This document shows positions 1 to 11,252 of a stretch of DNA of 64,000 nt, piece after piece. The stretch is taken from positions 35,589,683 through 35,653,682 of the forward strand of contig OZ024737.1 of assembly GCA_964016875.1 (NCBI GenBank). The letters run 5' to 3'. Position numbers and translations under genes: made by a program. The stretch is from Fallopia convolvulus. Its lineage: Eukaryota; Streptophyta; Magnoliopsida; Caryophyllales; Polygonaceae. Each line of letters starts with the position of its first letter. The stretch's first letter is position 1. The notes under the pieces were generated by a model, which saw only the letters and a list, made by a program, of their open reading frames with translations, did no database searches and was not told where the DNA came from.

Positions 1-2311
1 AGATTCAACGATATATGCTCAATATTCAGTTTGACATACTAATACATTCAATGATCGATCATCTTGCATATTTCGGTAAACTAAATAGAAGATTCAGTGT
101 TAAACATGTACATATTCAAGGATGACAATTCACGTAGTATTAAATGAGAGATCATACATGTTCTACGGTAATTAAATCTAGGAAGTTTTATAATAGTATC
201 TTCGAACTAAAAAAACGACAATAAGGTTTGTGTTTATCGTGATGAACCATATGCATAATCCATGTTGAATCTCGAACAAAGTGGCTTTTTATAACAAAAT
301 TCAGATTGATATACTAACCTGTATCCATGTCGATTATCCACCCAATGCTGATGCGAAAGCCGAAACAATAGGTTGGATCCAAAAAAAAAAACGCAGAACT
401 TGAACGGGATAAAATTGAACGATGAATGATTGAACAAGGTTCAAAAAGAATTGAACGCATGTTTTATCTGAATGTGCTGAACTACTTTGAGTAGTTACAT
501 TTCACGTATAATCTCGTTTCCTATAATCACGCTCGTACTGATTTTTTTTTTTTTAATCCAAAAATTTCCCATTTTGCAGATATGCGTGGATTTAAGCCCA
601 TATTTGTTGCCATGCTCCTATAATCAGATCCGTTGATTTTGCATAATCATACGGTCCTAATTCCGTCCATGGTTTCTCTGTAATACTTGTTTCTCTGGAT
701 CCCTTATATATATATATATATAGGATCATGATAAACACCTCCTTATAGAGAAACTAGTGTCATAATAAGAGCCATTGGATTAAAAAAATTTAATGGTCCA
801 GATTTATCCAAATTAAGTGGATAATTAAATTTTAATTTTTCTCTCTCCATATCTCTTATACCAAATCAGATCTCTTCCATTTTAATTTTTTCCAAATAAA
901 AACACATCCAAATCGGAATTTTTTTTATATCAAATCAGATTTCTCTCTCGGCTCTTTGCTCTCCATCGTCGTCCATGCTATCTTGCTCGCCATTATCCGT
1001 CTCAATTGCCGTCTCCGACCTCTTTATTGTCATCGTTCTGGTATCGTCTTTCTCTTTCCCTATCTTGTCGTGATTGTTGTCCATCAACATCTTAAAATTT
1101 TCGTTTTTGTTTTGATGTCGATTTTGGGTTCGTGTGTAATATGGGTTCAATTTTCGTCTCCATCTTCTTCATCGTCACCTTTCTTAATTGTCGTTTTGAA
1201 CAATTGAATTTTTCGTTTGAAGGTTATTCAGATCTGGGAATTTCAACGCTAATATACATGGATAAACATATATTCAAATCAGTTAGTAGTCGATTCGATT
1301 TTTCGTAGTATAGTTAGGGTTTGCAATTGAATATTTTGTGGGTCAATTGTCAGATCTGAGGTTTTCAATGCTAATATACATGGATAAATATTAAACAAGG
1401 TATTAGTATATGAAGCTGCTTAATATTGAATATGAACCTTGAATAGTTGAATATACATGCACAAACATTGAATATATTCATACTTGTTGGTGGTTTATTT
1501 AATTTGAGGCTTTGAATATGCATTCTGAATAGTTGAATATGTATGGCTAAATGTTGAACAGTAACTCCTCTACGTATGTTTCAATGAATGAATATATGCA
1601 TATATTATTTGAATTCGGAGGCATTTTACTTTGAATGTTTATGTGTTTTTTGTTGAATATACAATTTTGAATAGATTGACCTGTGAATGAAAGAATATGC
1701 ATATTAAACGATTGGATATGTATATTGAGTATATTTTATTGAATATGGAATTTGATATTCTGAATATGCAATTTGATATTCTAAAAATATTTGTAACAAT
1801 CGAAAATGAGGTTGAAATGCATATATTGTTTGAATTCGTAAGCATTTTACTCTGAATGTTTTTTTAAAAATATTTTACTGAATATGTAATTTTATATTTT
1901 GAACATAGAATTTGATAATTTGAATATGCATTCTTAACAATCGAATATGAGGTTGAAATTCACGAACTACCAAATATTTGAATATGTGAATGCTAGACAA
2001 GCAAATTTGAATTTATAGTTATTTGACTCGAATGTTTATCTATATATGTTGAATATGCAGTGTTGAAGGTCAGTAAATACCGAGATGGTTGAAGAACATA
2101 AAGAAGTCTAAGGAGAATGAAAGAAGGATGATAAAGACCAAAGATGACGCTTAACACTAAAGAGGCGTCATTTTAGTCTGAATATATACATGTTGTTTGT
2201 TGAATTCATAGACATGAGTTGTGAATCTAATATTGTATTCCTAATTTTTAACCATGTATGGAATTAGAGTGTGAACATGTAATGACCCTATTTTTTCATA
2301 TTCAATATATT

Positions 2312-2347
<36 letters not shown>

Positions 2348-3230
2348 CAACTTGCATCCAGGCATTTTAAATCTGATTGTTTTTTATTTTTTTTCAATTT
2401 TACGGGTCAATTATCAATCACACCAATGGGAAATTTTTATTCAGATAATTTAATCGGCTAATTCAGATATAGAGACACTCATAGCTTAAATGAGTGAGAC
2501 TTGTTAACTCAACAAGTCTCGGATGACTAGACGGCAGGCGAGATATAAATTTATTAGTTTCCATGGGGATCTCAAAATCTAAAATCATGAACATGACATA
2601 TGATTCTTATAGAGACAAAAATTATGCTTATACGGTTATATTGAAGTAAGCCTTTGCTTATTCAAAATTCACTCTTGACATCTCACACAATACCAATATT
2701 TACATCATATAGCCCAGCTGAGATCCTCTACAAACATCTTTACAAGAGCAACATAATTACTAGAGCAGTGCCTTATCGTATACATGCACAACAAGAACCT
2801 GAAGAAAAGTAAGCCTTTTTTTAAATGGAACAAAGGATATATATAGCCAGTGGTGGTGGAGTCAGAGATTTTTGGTAGAAACCACAACGGATCGGAGGGG
2901 ATGGATGTGCCGAACCGGCCACTTTAATTTGGTCGGACGATATGGCATTAGAAGAGACTTTTTTTCTCTGTAATTACATTGTTTGTCGATTTGTCATCGT
3001 CGAGCAAGTCATATTTGAAGTACTTTTTATAGTATAAATGTAGGAATGATTTTAAATAAACTAGTTAAAAATAAAAATAAAAGACATATTTTGAATACAA
3101 ATACAGGAAGAGGGACTTATACTAAATATTCAATCCTGTATAATTAAAGAACAAATAAAAAGAATATCAATTGTTTAATAAAAAAAAATTGTAACCATGA
3201 TTCTCAACCTCAAGTTATAGGAATACTACA
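1..3230. other. AT-rich intergenic repeat DNA, no gene
   Basis: I see no supported gene here. The stretch holds TA microsatellites near 706-722 and 2316-2343. From about 680 to 860 there is a block resembling a dispersed plant repeat, with a TA run, GGATCATG, then CCATTGGATT and an AATGGTCCAGATTTATCC-like phrase. From about 1230 to 2060 many diverged copies of a TTGAATATGCAT-type motif occur. Short ORFs here are low-complexity and lack family motifs. Probably decayed transposon sequence. Confidence 0.6.
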
Positions 3231-3234
3231 AATA

Positions 3235-3370
3235 ACCAATTGGTCTAGTGAGATGAGGTACTAGGCTCTTTAAGTGTTTGTTCGATCAAGAGGTTTGAGG
3301 TTCGAATCTTCCTGACGACGTGTATGAAAAAAATTGAATTGGGAGGGTCGCCCCAAACAATGGGCCTCTG
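3235..3370 (+). mobile_element. tRNA-derived SINE fragment
   Basis: A pol III type internal promoter is visible. A box A-like TGGTCTAGTGAG lies at 3241-3252, and a box B GGTTCGAATCT lies at 3299-3309, close to the consensus GGTTCGANNCC. The spacing (about 58 bp) is longer than in a tRNA and the region does not fold as a tRNA, so this is a SINE head rather than a tRNA gene. The 3' end is not clearly defined and adjoins the copia element at 3433. Confidence 0.5.
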
Positions 3371-3636
3371 CAGTACCCGGTTCGAATAGAAGCACTAGTC
3401 GATAGAATTAAAGCAAACCAATATGTATTTATTGTAGAAGAGCAATTTGTGTTTGTAATGCACTGCTTTTTATTAATGATAAGCTGGTAATTTATACAGA
3501 GGTAGATACTTAACAAATCCTATTCTAAAGGAGAGTAAGATAGAGTGGATCCTTATAATTAGGATTACAAACAAACTCTTAACAAACTAGAGTAGAATAC
3601 GTTAAATATAAATTACATATATATTAATATATCCCC

Positions 3637-4878
3637 TCAAGGTTGACTAGGTCTATGAGCTAAGCCAAGCTTGAAAGTAATGTCGTTAAAACGAGGACCA
3701 TGCAATGGCTTGGTTAGGATGTCTTCCAGCTGATCGTCTGTATGAACATGTGAGACTCTAAAAACGCCCTGCTGAACTTGCTCTCGGACGAAATGAAACG
3801 CTAGTGCAATATGTTTCATACGGGAATGAAATACAGGATTTGCACTCAAGTACATTGCACCAAGGTTGTCACAGTAAAGAGTTGGTGGACGGTGAGGACG
3901 AGTGCCAAGTTCATGAAGAAGGAACAAGATCCAAAGAAGCTCAGAAGCTATTTCGGCAATGGCCTTGTATTCGGCTTCTGTGGAGGAACGAGCAACAGAC
4001 TTTTGTTTCCGGGAAGACCAGGAAATAGGATTTGACCCAAACTAAAGGATATAACCGGTTGTGGAAATAAAATCATCCTTGTCCCCTGCCCAATCAGCAT
4101 CCGAGAAGGCACGAAGGACAGGCGTGCTGGAGTTGGACAGAAATATGCCACGCTCAGCGGTACCCGCAAGATAGCGCAATAGCCGCTTAAGAGCAGCCCA
4201 ATGTGTTGCGGTGGGTTTTTTCATAAACTGTGACAATTTGTTTACAGTGAATGCTATATCCGGTCGAGTAAGGCTAAGGTATTGGAGACTTCCGACCATG
4301 GCACGATAGTCGGTTGGACATGGTAATGGAGGACCGGAATCTTTTGTGAGGGAAGGGGTGACGGTGATGGGTGTAGGAACAGGTTTAGTATCCTGCATCC
4401 CGGCTTTTTGTAAGAGGTCTAGGATGTATTTTTTCTGGGAGAGGAATAAACCAGTTGGTCTAGGCAGAACTTCAACGCCCAAAAAATAGGACAAAGAGCC
4501 AAGGTCTTTAAGTGAAAATTTAGAAGACAACTGAGTGACTAACCTGTCGACTAAGATCGCTTGGTTTCCCGTTACGATGATATCATCAACGTATACAAGG
4601 AGATAGAGAACACTTGGACCATGGTGAAGGATGAATAAGGAGGCGTCAGCAATGGAGTTAACAAAGCCCACATGAAGTAAATACCCCTTAAGTTCGTTGT
4701 ACCAAGCTCTTGGTGTTTGCTTTAACCCGTAAATTGCTTTACGGAGTTTGCACACATGAGTAGGATTCGAACTATTAAGGAATCCCGGTGGTTGAGTCAT
4801 ATACACATCTTCATGCAGGGTTCCTTGAAGGAACGCATTATTGACATCGAGTTGTTTGATGTATTCGGAAATTGACAT
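3637..4878 (-). pseudogene. Copia reverse transcriptase / RNase H remnant
   Basis: The frame 4042-4878 carries the second half of a copia RT: QLDVNNAFLQGTLHEDVYM, the catalytic YVDDIIVTG, and the DWAGDKDDFISTTGY entry to RNase H. It then hits a stop at 4042. RNase H continues in other frames, with a TEAEYKA-like region and finally YCDNLGAMYLSANPVFHSRMKH at 3637-3927, ending in ILTKPLHG. At least one frame disruption separates the pieces. It is fused at its N-side to gag sequence by deletion, so it cannot encode a full polyprotein. Confidence 0.85.
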
Positions 4879-5400
4879 CTAAGGAGGCCAAGAGATCGAC
4901 ATCAGCACGCATTCCAAGCATGTATTCGGAAATTGTGCGCGATCCTTTCTTGGTGGAGCGGATCTTCTCTTTGATTTGTTCGCGGTGTCCCCGGGAGGCC
5001 GTGGCATAGGTGGACTTAAGGAGATCCCAGGCACCTTTGGATGTGGTTGCCCGAGTCACCAAAGGACTCACAGTCGCCGAGAGTGTGCTCACTAAGGCGC
5101 CATGGATGAGGCGATCCTGGCGATGCCATGTTTTGTATGCCGGATTCGGAGCCGGTGGGGTACCAATTGACGCAGGAGGGGATGGAATGGAGCCATCAAG
5201 ATAACCGAAGAGGTCATAGCCCTCAAGAACCAATTGAATCTGATTTTTCCATGTGATGTAGTTGGTTGGTATGAGTTTTTGGCAATTTGGGAACTGAACG
5301 GCCAAAAATGGTCTATCAGTCTGATAAGGATTGGGTAGAACAGCAGAGAGGTCTCCTGCCATTGGAGAGGGATGTGTTTGTGGGCTTGATATGGTGGCCA
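4838..5400 (-). pseudogene. Copia gag fragment
   Basis: The minus-strand reading frame begins ATG GCC ACC at about 5400, right inside the LTR edge. It encodes a copia gag N-terminus: a YITWKNQIQLVL segment, then KGAWDLLKSTYA and ISEYMLGMRADVDLLASLD, typical of UBN2/retrotran_gag proteins. It breaks off at a deletion junction near 4880, before the zinc knuckle. Part of the nonautonomous element at 3433-5584. Confidence 0.8.
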
Positions 5401-5812
5401 TGTAGAAGAGCAATTTGTGTTTGTAATGCAGTGCTTTTTATTAATGATAAGTTGGTAATTTATACAGAGGTAGATACTTAACAAATCCTATTCTAAAGGA
5501 GAGTAAGATAGAGTGGATCCTTACAACAAACTCTTAACAAACTAAAGTAGAATACGTTAAATATAAATTACATATATATTAATATTTATATTGAACAATG
5601 ATTAAAAAAATCTCAAGGAGAAATCATAAATCAATATATGATATTATGTCATCTTTGATTTTATCCCCCTAATTAAGTGATCAATACCACCGATGGAACA
5701 AACGGAGATAATTTATTTACTCCCGGCCGGTTATAAAATAAGGCAATCGATCGAATTACAATAGAGGCTGGAGATCAATTCAGATCTTTATTATACAGCC
5801 TTGTAAAATTAG

Positions 5813-6298
5813 TTAAGCGGAAGTGGAATTGCAGGCGGGCAAGGGCGGTCCACAAAGGCACTTGTTGTGGAAATAAGCAGTCTGGTCAAAGGTGGGGAGG
5901 TTGCCCACGTTAGGGATGGACCCACAAAGCCTGTTGTAACTGACGTTCAAGAGGTGCAAATTCTCCAACCCCGTCGCCGGAAATCCTCCGAACACCTTAT
6001 TATGGTTCAAATCCAAGGACGTGATCGACGAAGATATCCGGACAGTCGAAAAGTTAAACGAAAGCTGATTCCTGGATAAGTCGAGATTGCCCAACGTATT
6101 ATTGGGGCCGAATAGTAACGAGGCGTCGCCGGTGAGGTTGTTACGAGAGAAGTCGGCAAGCGATGGCGGGATGGGACCCGACAGCTAGTTGTGTGAGAGA
6201 AGGAGCGCGAATCCGGGCCGATTGATATCGCCGAAGGAGTCGGGGATGGGGCCGGTGAGGAGGTTCCGGCTAAGATCAAGGTAGCTGAGGCTGAGGGC
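5813..6298 (-). pseudogene. PGIP: PGIP pseudogene, 3' half
   Basis: This is the C-terminal half of a polygalacturonase-inhibiting protein. It has LRRs of the LDLSRNxLxGPIP type followed by the cysteine-rich end NKCLCGPPLPAC and a stop at 5813. It is separated from its 5' half (11253-11780) by the copia element at 6299-11252. Besides the insertion, a CAG-type codon has become TAG in the LSHNQL motif near 6190, and a few codons after it are missing relative to the intact paralogue at 18878-19909, which it otherwise resembles closely. No intron is present at the position where the middle paralogue has one. Confidence 0.92.
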
Positions 6299-6612
6299 TG
6301 TTCTTTCTAACACTTTTAATTGCTGAACATGAACAAGAAAAACAGAACAAAGCTCTTTGGTTTTGTGGTGTGGCGCTCGTTGGCTACAAACAGTGCAGGT
6401 GGATGCTACAATTCAGCAACTCACCCCACGACTCAAGTGCACAATCCACACTTTATTTTGACTTAATCAAAATCTAAACTAATTCCTAAAGACTCTGACT
6501 TCCTAAACTAATTACTAAAATCTAGTGATTCCACGCACCAGACTTCAGTAGATACAAACTGACAGAAATTTATACTAAGCTAAACTTATTAAAAACAAGT
6601 TTATTTATATCA
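6299..6612 (-). repeat. 3' LTR of the intact copia element
   Basis: 314 bp, TG...CA on either strand. It matches 10921-11252 apart from a missing segment with the TATA-like TTTATATAA, an extra stretch near 6422-6445 and a few substitutions. Confidence 0.93.
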
Positions 6613-6641
6613 TTCACTCCCCTAAACTTGTTCCTCCTAGC

Positions 6642-9600
6642 TTACCTGATAACCTGCATTCCAATCTTCTCTCGAAGCTCCACAAATCTCTGCCGTCCAA
6701 GAGGCTTGGTTAACAAGTCTGCCAGTTGCACTTCAGTCTTGACATATTCCAGAGTTATGTCACCAGCTTGTACACACTCACGGATGAAATAATACCTTGT
6801 ATCTATATGTTTACTTCTATCGTGATGCACTGGATTTTTAGCTAATGCAATAGCTGACTTGTTGTCAATCTTCAGTGTTGCTTTCATCAGTTCATCTCCT
6901 CTGACATTACTTAACACTTTTCCAAGCCATATTCCTTGACAAGTTCCTGCAGTGGCTGCTATATATTCAGCTTCACATGAAGAAAGTGCCACCACCCTTT
7001 GTTTCTGAGAAACCCAAGTTATTGGACTGCTTCCCAGAAAATATATGACACCAGTGGTGCTTTTCCTGTCGTCTATATCACCAGCTAGATCACTATCACA
7101 ATATCCAACAAGGCCTTCATCTTGCTTCCCTTTCTTGTAAACACATCCCAAGTTTAAAGTGCCTCTGACATATTTCAGGATCTGTTTTACAGCAGCCATG
7201 TGAGTTGTTGTGGGAGCTTCCATGTACCTACTCATCACCCCAACTGAGTATGAGAGGTCTGGCCTTGTGTTCACTAGATATCTTAGGCTTCCAATCACAC
7301 TCTTGTATAGAGTCTCATCTACAGGTGTTTCCCCTTCACCAAACTTGCTCATTTTTGTTCTTGGCTCCATGGGAATGTGACAGGGATTACACTCCCCCAT
7401 TCCTAGCTTGTCTAAAATGGTTTTAGCATATCCTGACTGACATAGGGAGATTGAGTTTGCATTCTGTCTGACTTCAATACCAAGATAGTAGCTCAACAAA
7501 CCAAGATCACTCATGTCGAATTTCTGTTTCATTTCTGACTTGAACTTGTTGATGGTGTTCACATTTGCTCCTGTTAGAATCAAATCATCGACATAAACAC
7601 CAACTATCATGACATTATCTTCACTTTCCCTTCTGTAAACTGAATGCTCATCAGGACACCTTGTAAAACCCAGTGACTTCAAGCTTTCATTCAACTTGAA
7701 ATTCCAGGCTCTAGGCGCCTGTTTCAAACCATACAGGGCCTTGTGCAGTTTCAACACTTTATATGGATGCTTTTCTTCCACAAAACCTTCAGGCTGAGTA
7801 ACATATACTTCCTCTTCAAGTTCACCATTCAAGAACGCTGTCTTGACATCCATATGGTGAACTTCCCACTCTCTTTGAGCTGCATAAGCTAGCAAAGCTC
7901 TCACAGTTTCAAGTCTGGCTACAGGTGCAAACACTTCATTATAATCAATGCCATATTTTTGCACATACCCTTTCGCCACTAGTCTTGCTTTGTGTTTCAC
8001 AATTTCCCCATCTGGATTCTTTTTAAGCTTGAAAACCCACTTCAGGCCTATTGCTTTGTGCCCTGATGGAAGACTTGTTAGCTCCCACGTGTCATTCTTC
8101 TGTATAGACATAATTTCCTGATTCATAGCTTGCTTCCAATCTTCATTCTTCGAAGCTTCTTCAAAAGAAGTTGGCTCCTCTAAAGACAGAAAGCACAAAC
8201 CAGCTTCTTCATCAATTTCCCTGGTTGAATCATATATTTCTTGTAATGATCTGAATCTGTGATGTCCTTCAGAACTAGGACTGCTGGTGTTCGATTGTGT
8301 AGGTGATGAAACTGGTGAGGGTGATAGAGATGTATCTTGATCTCCTAATTGAGCATCAGATTCTGAATTTTCTTGATGCAAATCTGAACCTGCACTTTCA
8401 GTTTGATCTTCTCTTGCTTGCTTCTCGAAACTGACTGTGAAGGTTGAACTTGACTCCCTTCTATTTTCTGAATTTTCATTCCATTGCCAGCCTTTCTCTT
8501 CTTCAAACAACACATCACGACTGATGATGATCCTATTCTTCTTTGGATCTAGCAGCCTATATGCCTTAGAGCCATCTTCATATCCAAGCATAATTGTTTG
8601 AATACTTCTATCTGCCAACTTTGTGAGGTGAGGAGTGACATCTTTGGCGTGTGCAACACATCCAAACACACGTAGATGTTTCACCTTTGGAACTCTCCCA
8701 TTCCAAGCCTCATATGGAGTCATGCCTTCAACACTCTGAGTTGGAGCTCTATTTAGTATATACACAGCAGTTTTTACACCTTCACCCCAGAACTTTGCAG
8801 GAATTCCCTTACTTTTCATCATACTTCTAGTCATTTCAATCACTGTCTGATTTCTTCTTTCCACAACACCATTTTGTTGTGGTGAATAAGGAGCTGTGAA
8901 GAATCTCTTTATCCCTTCATTTTCACAATACTCTCTAAACTGTGTGGATATAAACTCTCCTCCACGATCTGTTCTTAGTGCTTTTACTTTCTTCTCAGTT
9001 TCAACTTCAACACTGGTTTTAAACTTCTTAAAAACACTAAAAGCCTCATCTTTACTTTTCAGCATTGAGACCCACATAAATCGTGAAAAATCGTCCACCA
9101 GCAACATAAAATAATTGTTACCTCCACATGTTGTTGGCGAAATTGGTCCACACAGATCACAATGAACAAGTTCTAGTGGTTTGGTAGTTGTGAATGTTGT
9201 TGTAGATGGAAATGGTGTTCTGTGATGCTTCCCAATCACACAACCGTCACATATCTGATTTGCCTGATCAATCTTGGGCATTCCATCAACCATTCCTTTG
9301 CTGGTGAGCTTCCTTAATGAGTTGAAGTTCAGATGCCCATACCTGGCATGCCACAACCAAGTCTGATCATTTATCTTGGACATGAGACACACCTGCTTAG
9401 CTAAACTGAGACGAGCCACATACAGCTTGTTGGATTGCTTCTTGACTCTGATGATTAGCTTCTGATTTCTGTCATAAAGCCTCAAGCAACCATCTTCAAT
9501 TACAGTTTGATTCCCCAGCTCATCCAACTGTCCTAGACTTATTATATTGCTCTTAAGTCTAGGAATGTAGTATACTTTTGACACGATCAAGTGTTCCCCA

Positions 9601-10880
9601 GTTTTGCACTCAAACAGAACTGAACCTTGCCCAACAATCTCTACAACTGACCCGTCTCCAAACTTGACTCTTCCAGTGATGGATTTGTCAAGCTCAGTAA
9701 AACAGGTTTTGTCACCAGTCATATGATTGCTGGCTCCTGAATCAAGATACCACGAACTTGTTAGATTTCTGTCAACTTTCTCAGTCTTCTCCTCATGCAA
9801 CATAGCAATATCAGACTTAACCAACTGTGAACTCACTAATTCACAGATTTCTGTCATCAATAGAGCAGGTTCATCATCTCCTTGTTTTGCCACAAGAGAC
9901 TTCTCCTCCTTTGAACTGCACTCTGATGCAAAGTGTCCCATTTCCCCACATTTGTAGCATTTAATCCTGCTCTTATCGAACTTCTTCTTTTGAGGTTGTG
10001 ATTCACCTTCATTTCCTTTATTTGAATCACCACCTCTCCCTCTTCCACGTCCAAGACCACGACCTCTTCCTCCTCTTGAATTGGTCTGATCTCTCGACTG
10101 TTTCTTAGAGAATTTTCCCTCCTCTCTTGCTCTCCATTCGGCCCTGGTGAGCAAGACAGTTTCATCTGATTTGCTTCCACAATTGATCAATCTTTCTTCA
10201 TGAGCCTTTAGTGATCCAATCACCTCCTCAGATGTCTTGGCTTTTAGATCACTGAATTCCTCAATTGTTGAGGCAATTTGAAGAAACTTTGCTGACGTGG
10301 ATCTCAACAATTTCTTCACCACTTTCTCTTCCTCCACTTCATTTCCAAGGTTTCTCAGCTTATTGACAGTGATCATGAGTTTTCCAGAGAACTCATCAAT
10401 TGTCTCTGAATCACTCATCTTTAATGAATCAAATTCACGCCACAAGGTTTGAGTTCTAACCTCTTTCACTTTGTCAACACCCTGGTTCATTGTCTTGAGC
10501 ATGTTCCAGGCTTCCTTAGCTGTCTTCTTGGCACCTAGTTGGAGCAAGATATCCTCTCCGATTCCTTGATAGATGGCTGCTAACGCCATCTTGTCTTTCC
10601 GGTTGTCGACTGTCCCTTCTGCCTCAACTGCTTCCCACACTCCTTGCGCCATCATGAACACCTCCATCTTGATCGCCCACGCTGCATAATTACTTCTATT
10701 TAGCATGGGGTATTTGAGAGATACGGATCCTTCTTTGTCATTGATCCGCACTCCGTCTCCATCTTTGCTATGTTCTGTGACAGTTGGTGGGTTATCTCGC
10801 TCTCTTTGTTCTCTTTCTCTTCGTTCTCTCTGTTCCCTCAACTCTCTCTGTCTCGTGCTCTCAACATCAAGATGAGACAT
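6642..10880 (-). CDS. Copia gag-pol polyprotein, intact 1412-aa frame
   Basis: A single open frame starts at ATG 10880 and stops at 6642. Approximate residues: charged RE-repeat N-terminus 10-30; gag (DUF4219/UBN2 type, YPMLNRSNYAAWAIKMEVF) 57-240; RGRG-rich linker 270-290; zinc knuckle CYKCGEMGHFASEC 307-320; aspartic protease DSGAS about 379; integrase with GKHHRTPF near 555 and a D..D..E core including RTDRGGEF near 638 and SPQQNGVVERRN; reverse transcriptase with TAFLNGELEEEVYV and YVDDLILTG near 1097; RNase H with SSCEAEYIA near 1302 and DNKSAIALAKNP near 1340. Domain order PR-INT-RT-RH is that of Ty1/copia. All catalytic motifs look intact, so the element could be autonomous. I cannot assign the lineage with confidence. 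Confidence 0.96.
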   Translation of the reverse strand: MSHLDVESTRQRELREQRERREREQRERDNPPTVTEHSKDGDGVRINDKEGSVSLKYPMLNRSNYAAWAIKMEVFMMAQGVWEAVEAEGTVDNRKDKMALAAIYQGIGEDILLQLGAKKTAKEAWNMLKTMNQGVDKVKEVRTQTLWREFDSLKMSDSETIDEFSGKLMITVNKLRNLGNEVEEEKVVKKLLRSTSAKFLQIASTIEEFSDLKAKTSEEVIGSLKAHEERLINCGSKSDETVLLTRAEWRAREEGKFSKKQSRDQTNSRGGRGRGLGRGRGRGGDSNKGNEGESQPQKKKFDKSRIKCYKCGEMGHFASECSSKEEKSLVAKQGDDEPALLMTEICELVSSQLVKSDIAMLHEEKTEKVDRNLTSSWYLDSGASNHMTGDKTCFTELDKSITGRVKFGDGSVVEIVGQGSVLFECKTGEHLIVSKVYYIPRLKSNIISLGQLDELGNQTVIEDGCLRLYDRNQKLIIRVKKQSNKLYVARLSLAKQVCLMSKINDQTWLWHARYGHLNFNSLRKLTSKGMVDGMPKIDQANQICDGCVIGKHHRTPFPSTTTFTTTKPLELVHCDLCGPISPTTCGGNNYFMLLVDDFSRFMWVSMLKSKDEAFSVFKKFKTSVEVETEKKVKALRTDRGGEFISTQFREYCENEGIKRFFTAPYSPQQNGVVERRNQTVIEMTRSMMKSKGIPAKFWGEGVKTAVYILNRAPTQSVEGMTPYEAWNGRVPKVKHLRVFGCVAHAKDVTPHLTKLADRSIQTIMLGYEDGSKAYRLLDPKKNRIIISRDVLFEEEKGWQWNENSENRRESSSTFTVSFEKQAREDQTESAGSDLHQENSESDAQLGDQDTSLSPSPVSSPTQSNTSSPSSEGHHRFRSLQEIYDSTREIDEEAGLCFLSLEEPTSFEEASKNEDWKQAMNQEIMSIQKNDTWELTSLPSGHKAIGLKWVFKLKKNPDGEIVKHKARLVAKGYVQKYGIDYNEVFAPVARLETVRALLAYAAQREWEVHHMDVKTAFLNGELEEEVYVTQPEGFVEEKHPYKVLKLHKALYGLKQAPRAWNFKLNESLKSLGFTRCPDEHSVYRRESEDNVMIVGVYVDDLILTGANVNTINKFKSEMKQKFDMSDLGLLSYYLGIEVRQNANSISLCQSGYAKTILDKLGMGECNPCHIPMEPRTKMSKFGEGETPVDETLYKSVIGSLRYLVNTRPDLSYSVGVMSRYMEAPTTTHMAAVKQILKYVRGTLNLGCVYKKGKQDEGLVGYCDSDLAGDIDDRKSTTGVIYFLGSSPITWVSQKQRVVALSSCEAEYIAATAGTCQGIWLGKVLSNVRGDELMKATLKIDNKSAIALAKNPVHHDRSKHIDTRYYFIRECVQAGDITLEYVKTEVQLADLLTKPLGRQRFVELREKIGMQVIR

Positions 10881-10906
10881 GATTGCTCAGGATTCTTATG
10901 AACAAA

Positions 10907-10918
10907 GCTCTGATACCA
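10907..10918 (-). other. Primer-binding site of the copia element
   Basis: The minus strand reads TGGTATCAGAGC, complementary to the 3' end of initiator Met tRNA, two bases inside the 5' LTR boundary. Confidence 0.93.
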
Positions 10919-10920
10919 AA

Positions 10921-11252
10921 TGTTCTTTCTAACACTTTTAATTGCTCAACATGAACAAGAAAAACAGAACAAAGCTCTTTGGTTTTGTGGTGTGGCGCTC
11001 GTTGGCTCCATCACCTTTTTTTCTTTTATATAAACTGAATAACAACTTCCTACAGACAGTGCAGGTGGATGCTACAATTCAGCAACTCACCCTCCACACT
11101 TTATTTTGACTTAATCAAAATCTAAACTAATTCCTAAAAACTCTGACTTCCTAACTAAAATCTAGTGATTCCACGCACCATACTTCAGTAGATACAAACT
11201 GACAGAAATTTATACTAAGCTAAACTTATTAAAAACAAGTTTATTTATATCA
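10921..11252 (-). repeat. 5' LTR of the intact copia element
   Basis: 332 bp, TG...CA. It contains the TATA-like minus-strand TTATATAAAAG near 11015-11030, which the 3' LTR has lost. Element transcription would start here and run toward lower coordinates. Confidence 0.93.

Larger units (their letters stand above)
3433..5584 (-). mobile_element. Internally deleted Ty1/copia retrotransposon
   Basis: Two LTRs are present at 3433-3629 and 5401-5584; they match apart from a 13-bp indel and about three substitutions. The element is flanked by the 5-bp target duplication TTTAT (3428-3432 and 5585-5589). A polypurine tract, CCTTGAGGGGA on the minus strand, abuts the left LTR at 3630-3643. No primer-binding site remains: the gag ATG follows the right LTR almost directly. 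Protease, integrase and the first part of reverse transcriptase are missing, so the element is non-autonomous and dead. Confidence 0.88.
6299..11252 (-). mobile_element. Apparently intact Ty1/copia LTR retrotransposon
   Basis: LTRs are at 6299-6612 (3' LTR of the element) and 10921-11252 (5' LTR). Both read TG...CA and are flanked by a perfect 5-bp target duplication AGGGC (6294-6298 and 11253-11257). The primer-binding site TGGTATCAGAGC (initiator Met tRNA) reads on the minus strand at 10907-10918. A polypurine tract, AGGGGAGTGAA on the minus strand, lies at 6613-6625. The LTRs differ by about three substitutions plus indels; the left copy lacks about 46 bp that include the TATA region still present in the 5' LTR. 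Gag-pol is one uninterrupted frame. It interrupts a PGIP gene. Confidence 0.96.

Noticed and set aside
956..1207. 83-codon hydrophobic open frame and its antisense partner
   Set aside because: Low-complexity T/C-rich DNA giving Leu/Ile/Val-rich translation in one frame and charged residues in the other; no domain.
3241..3309. tRNA gene suggested by box A and box B
   Set aside because: Spacing is too long and no cloverleaf or acceptor stem can be paired; better read as a SINE head.
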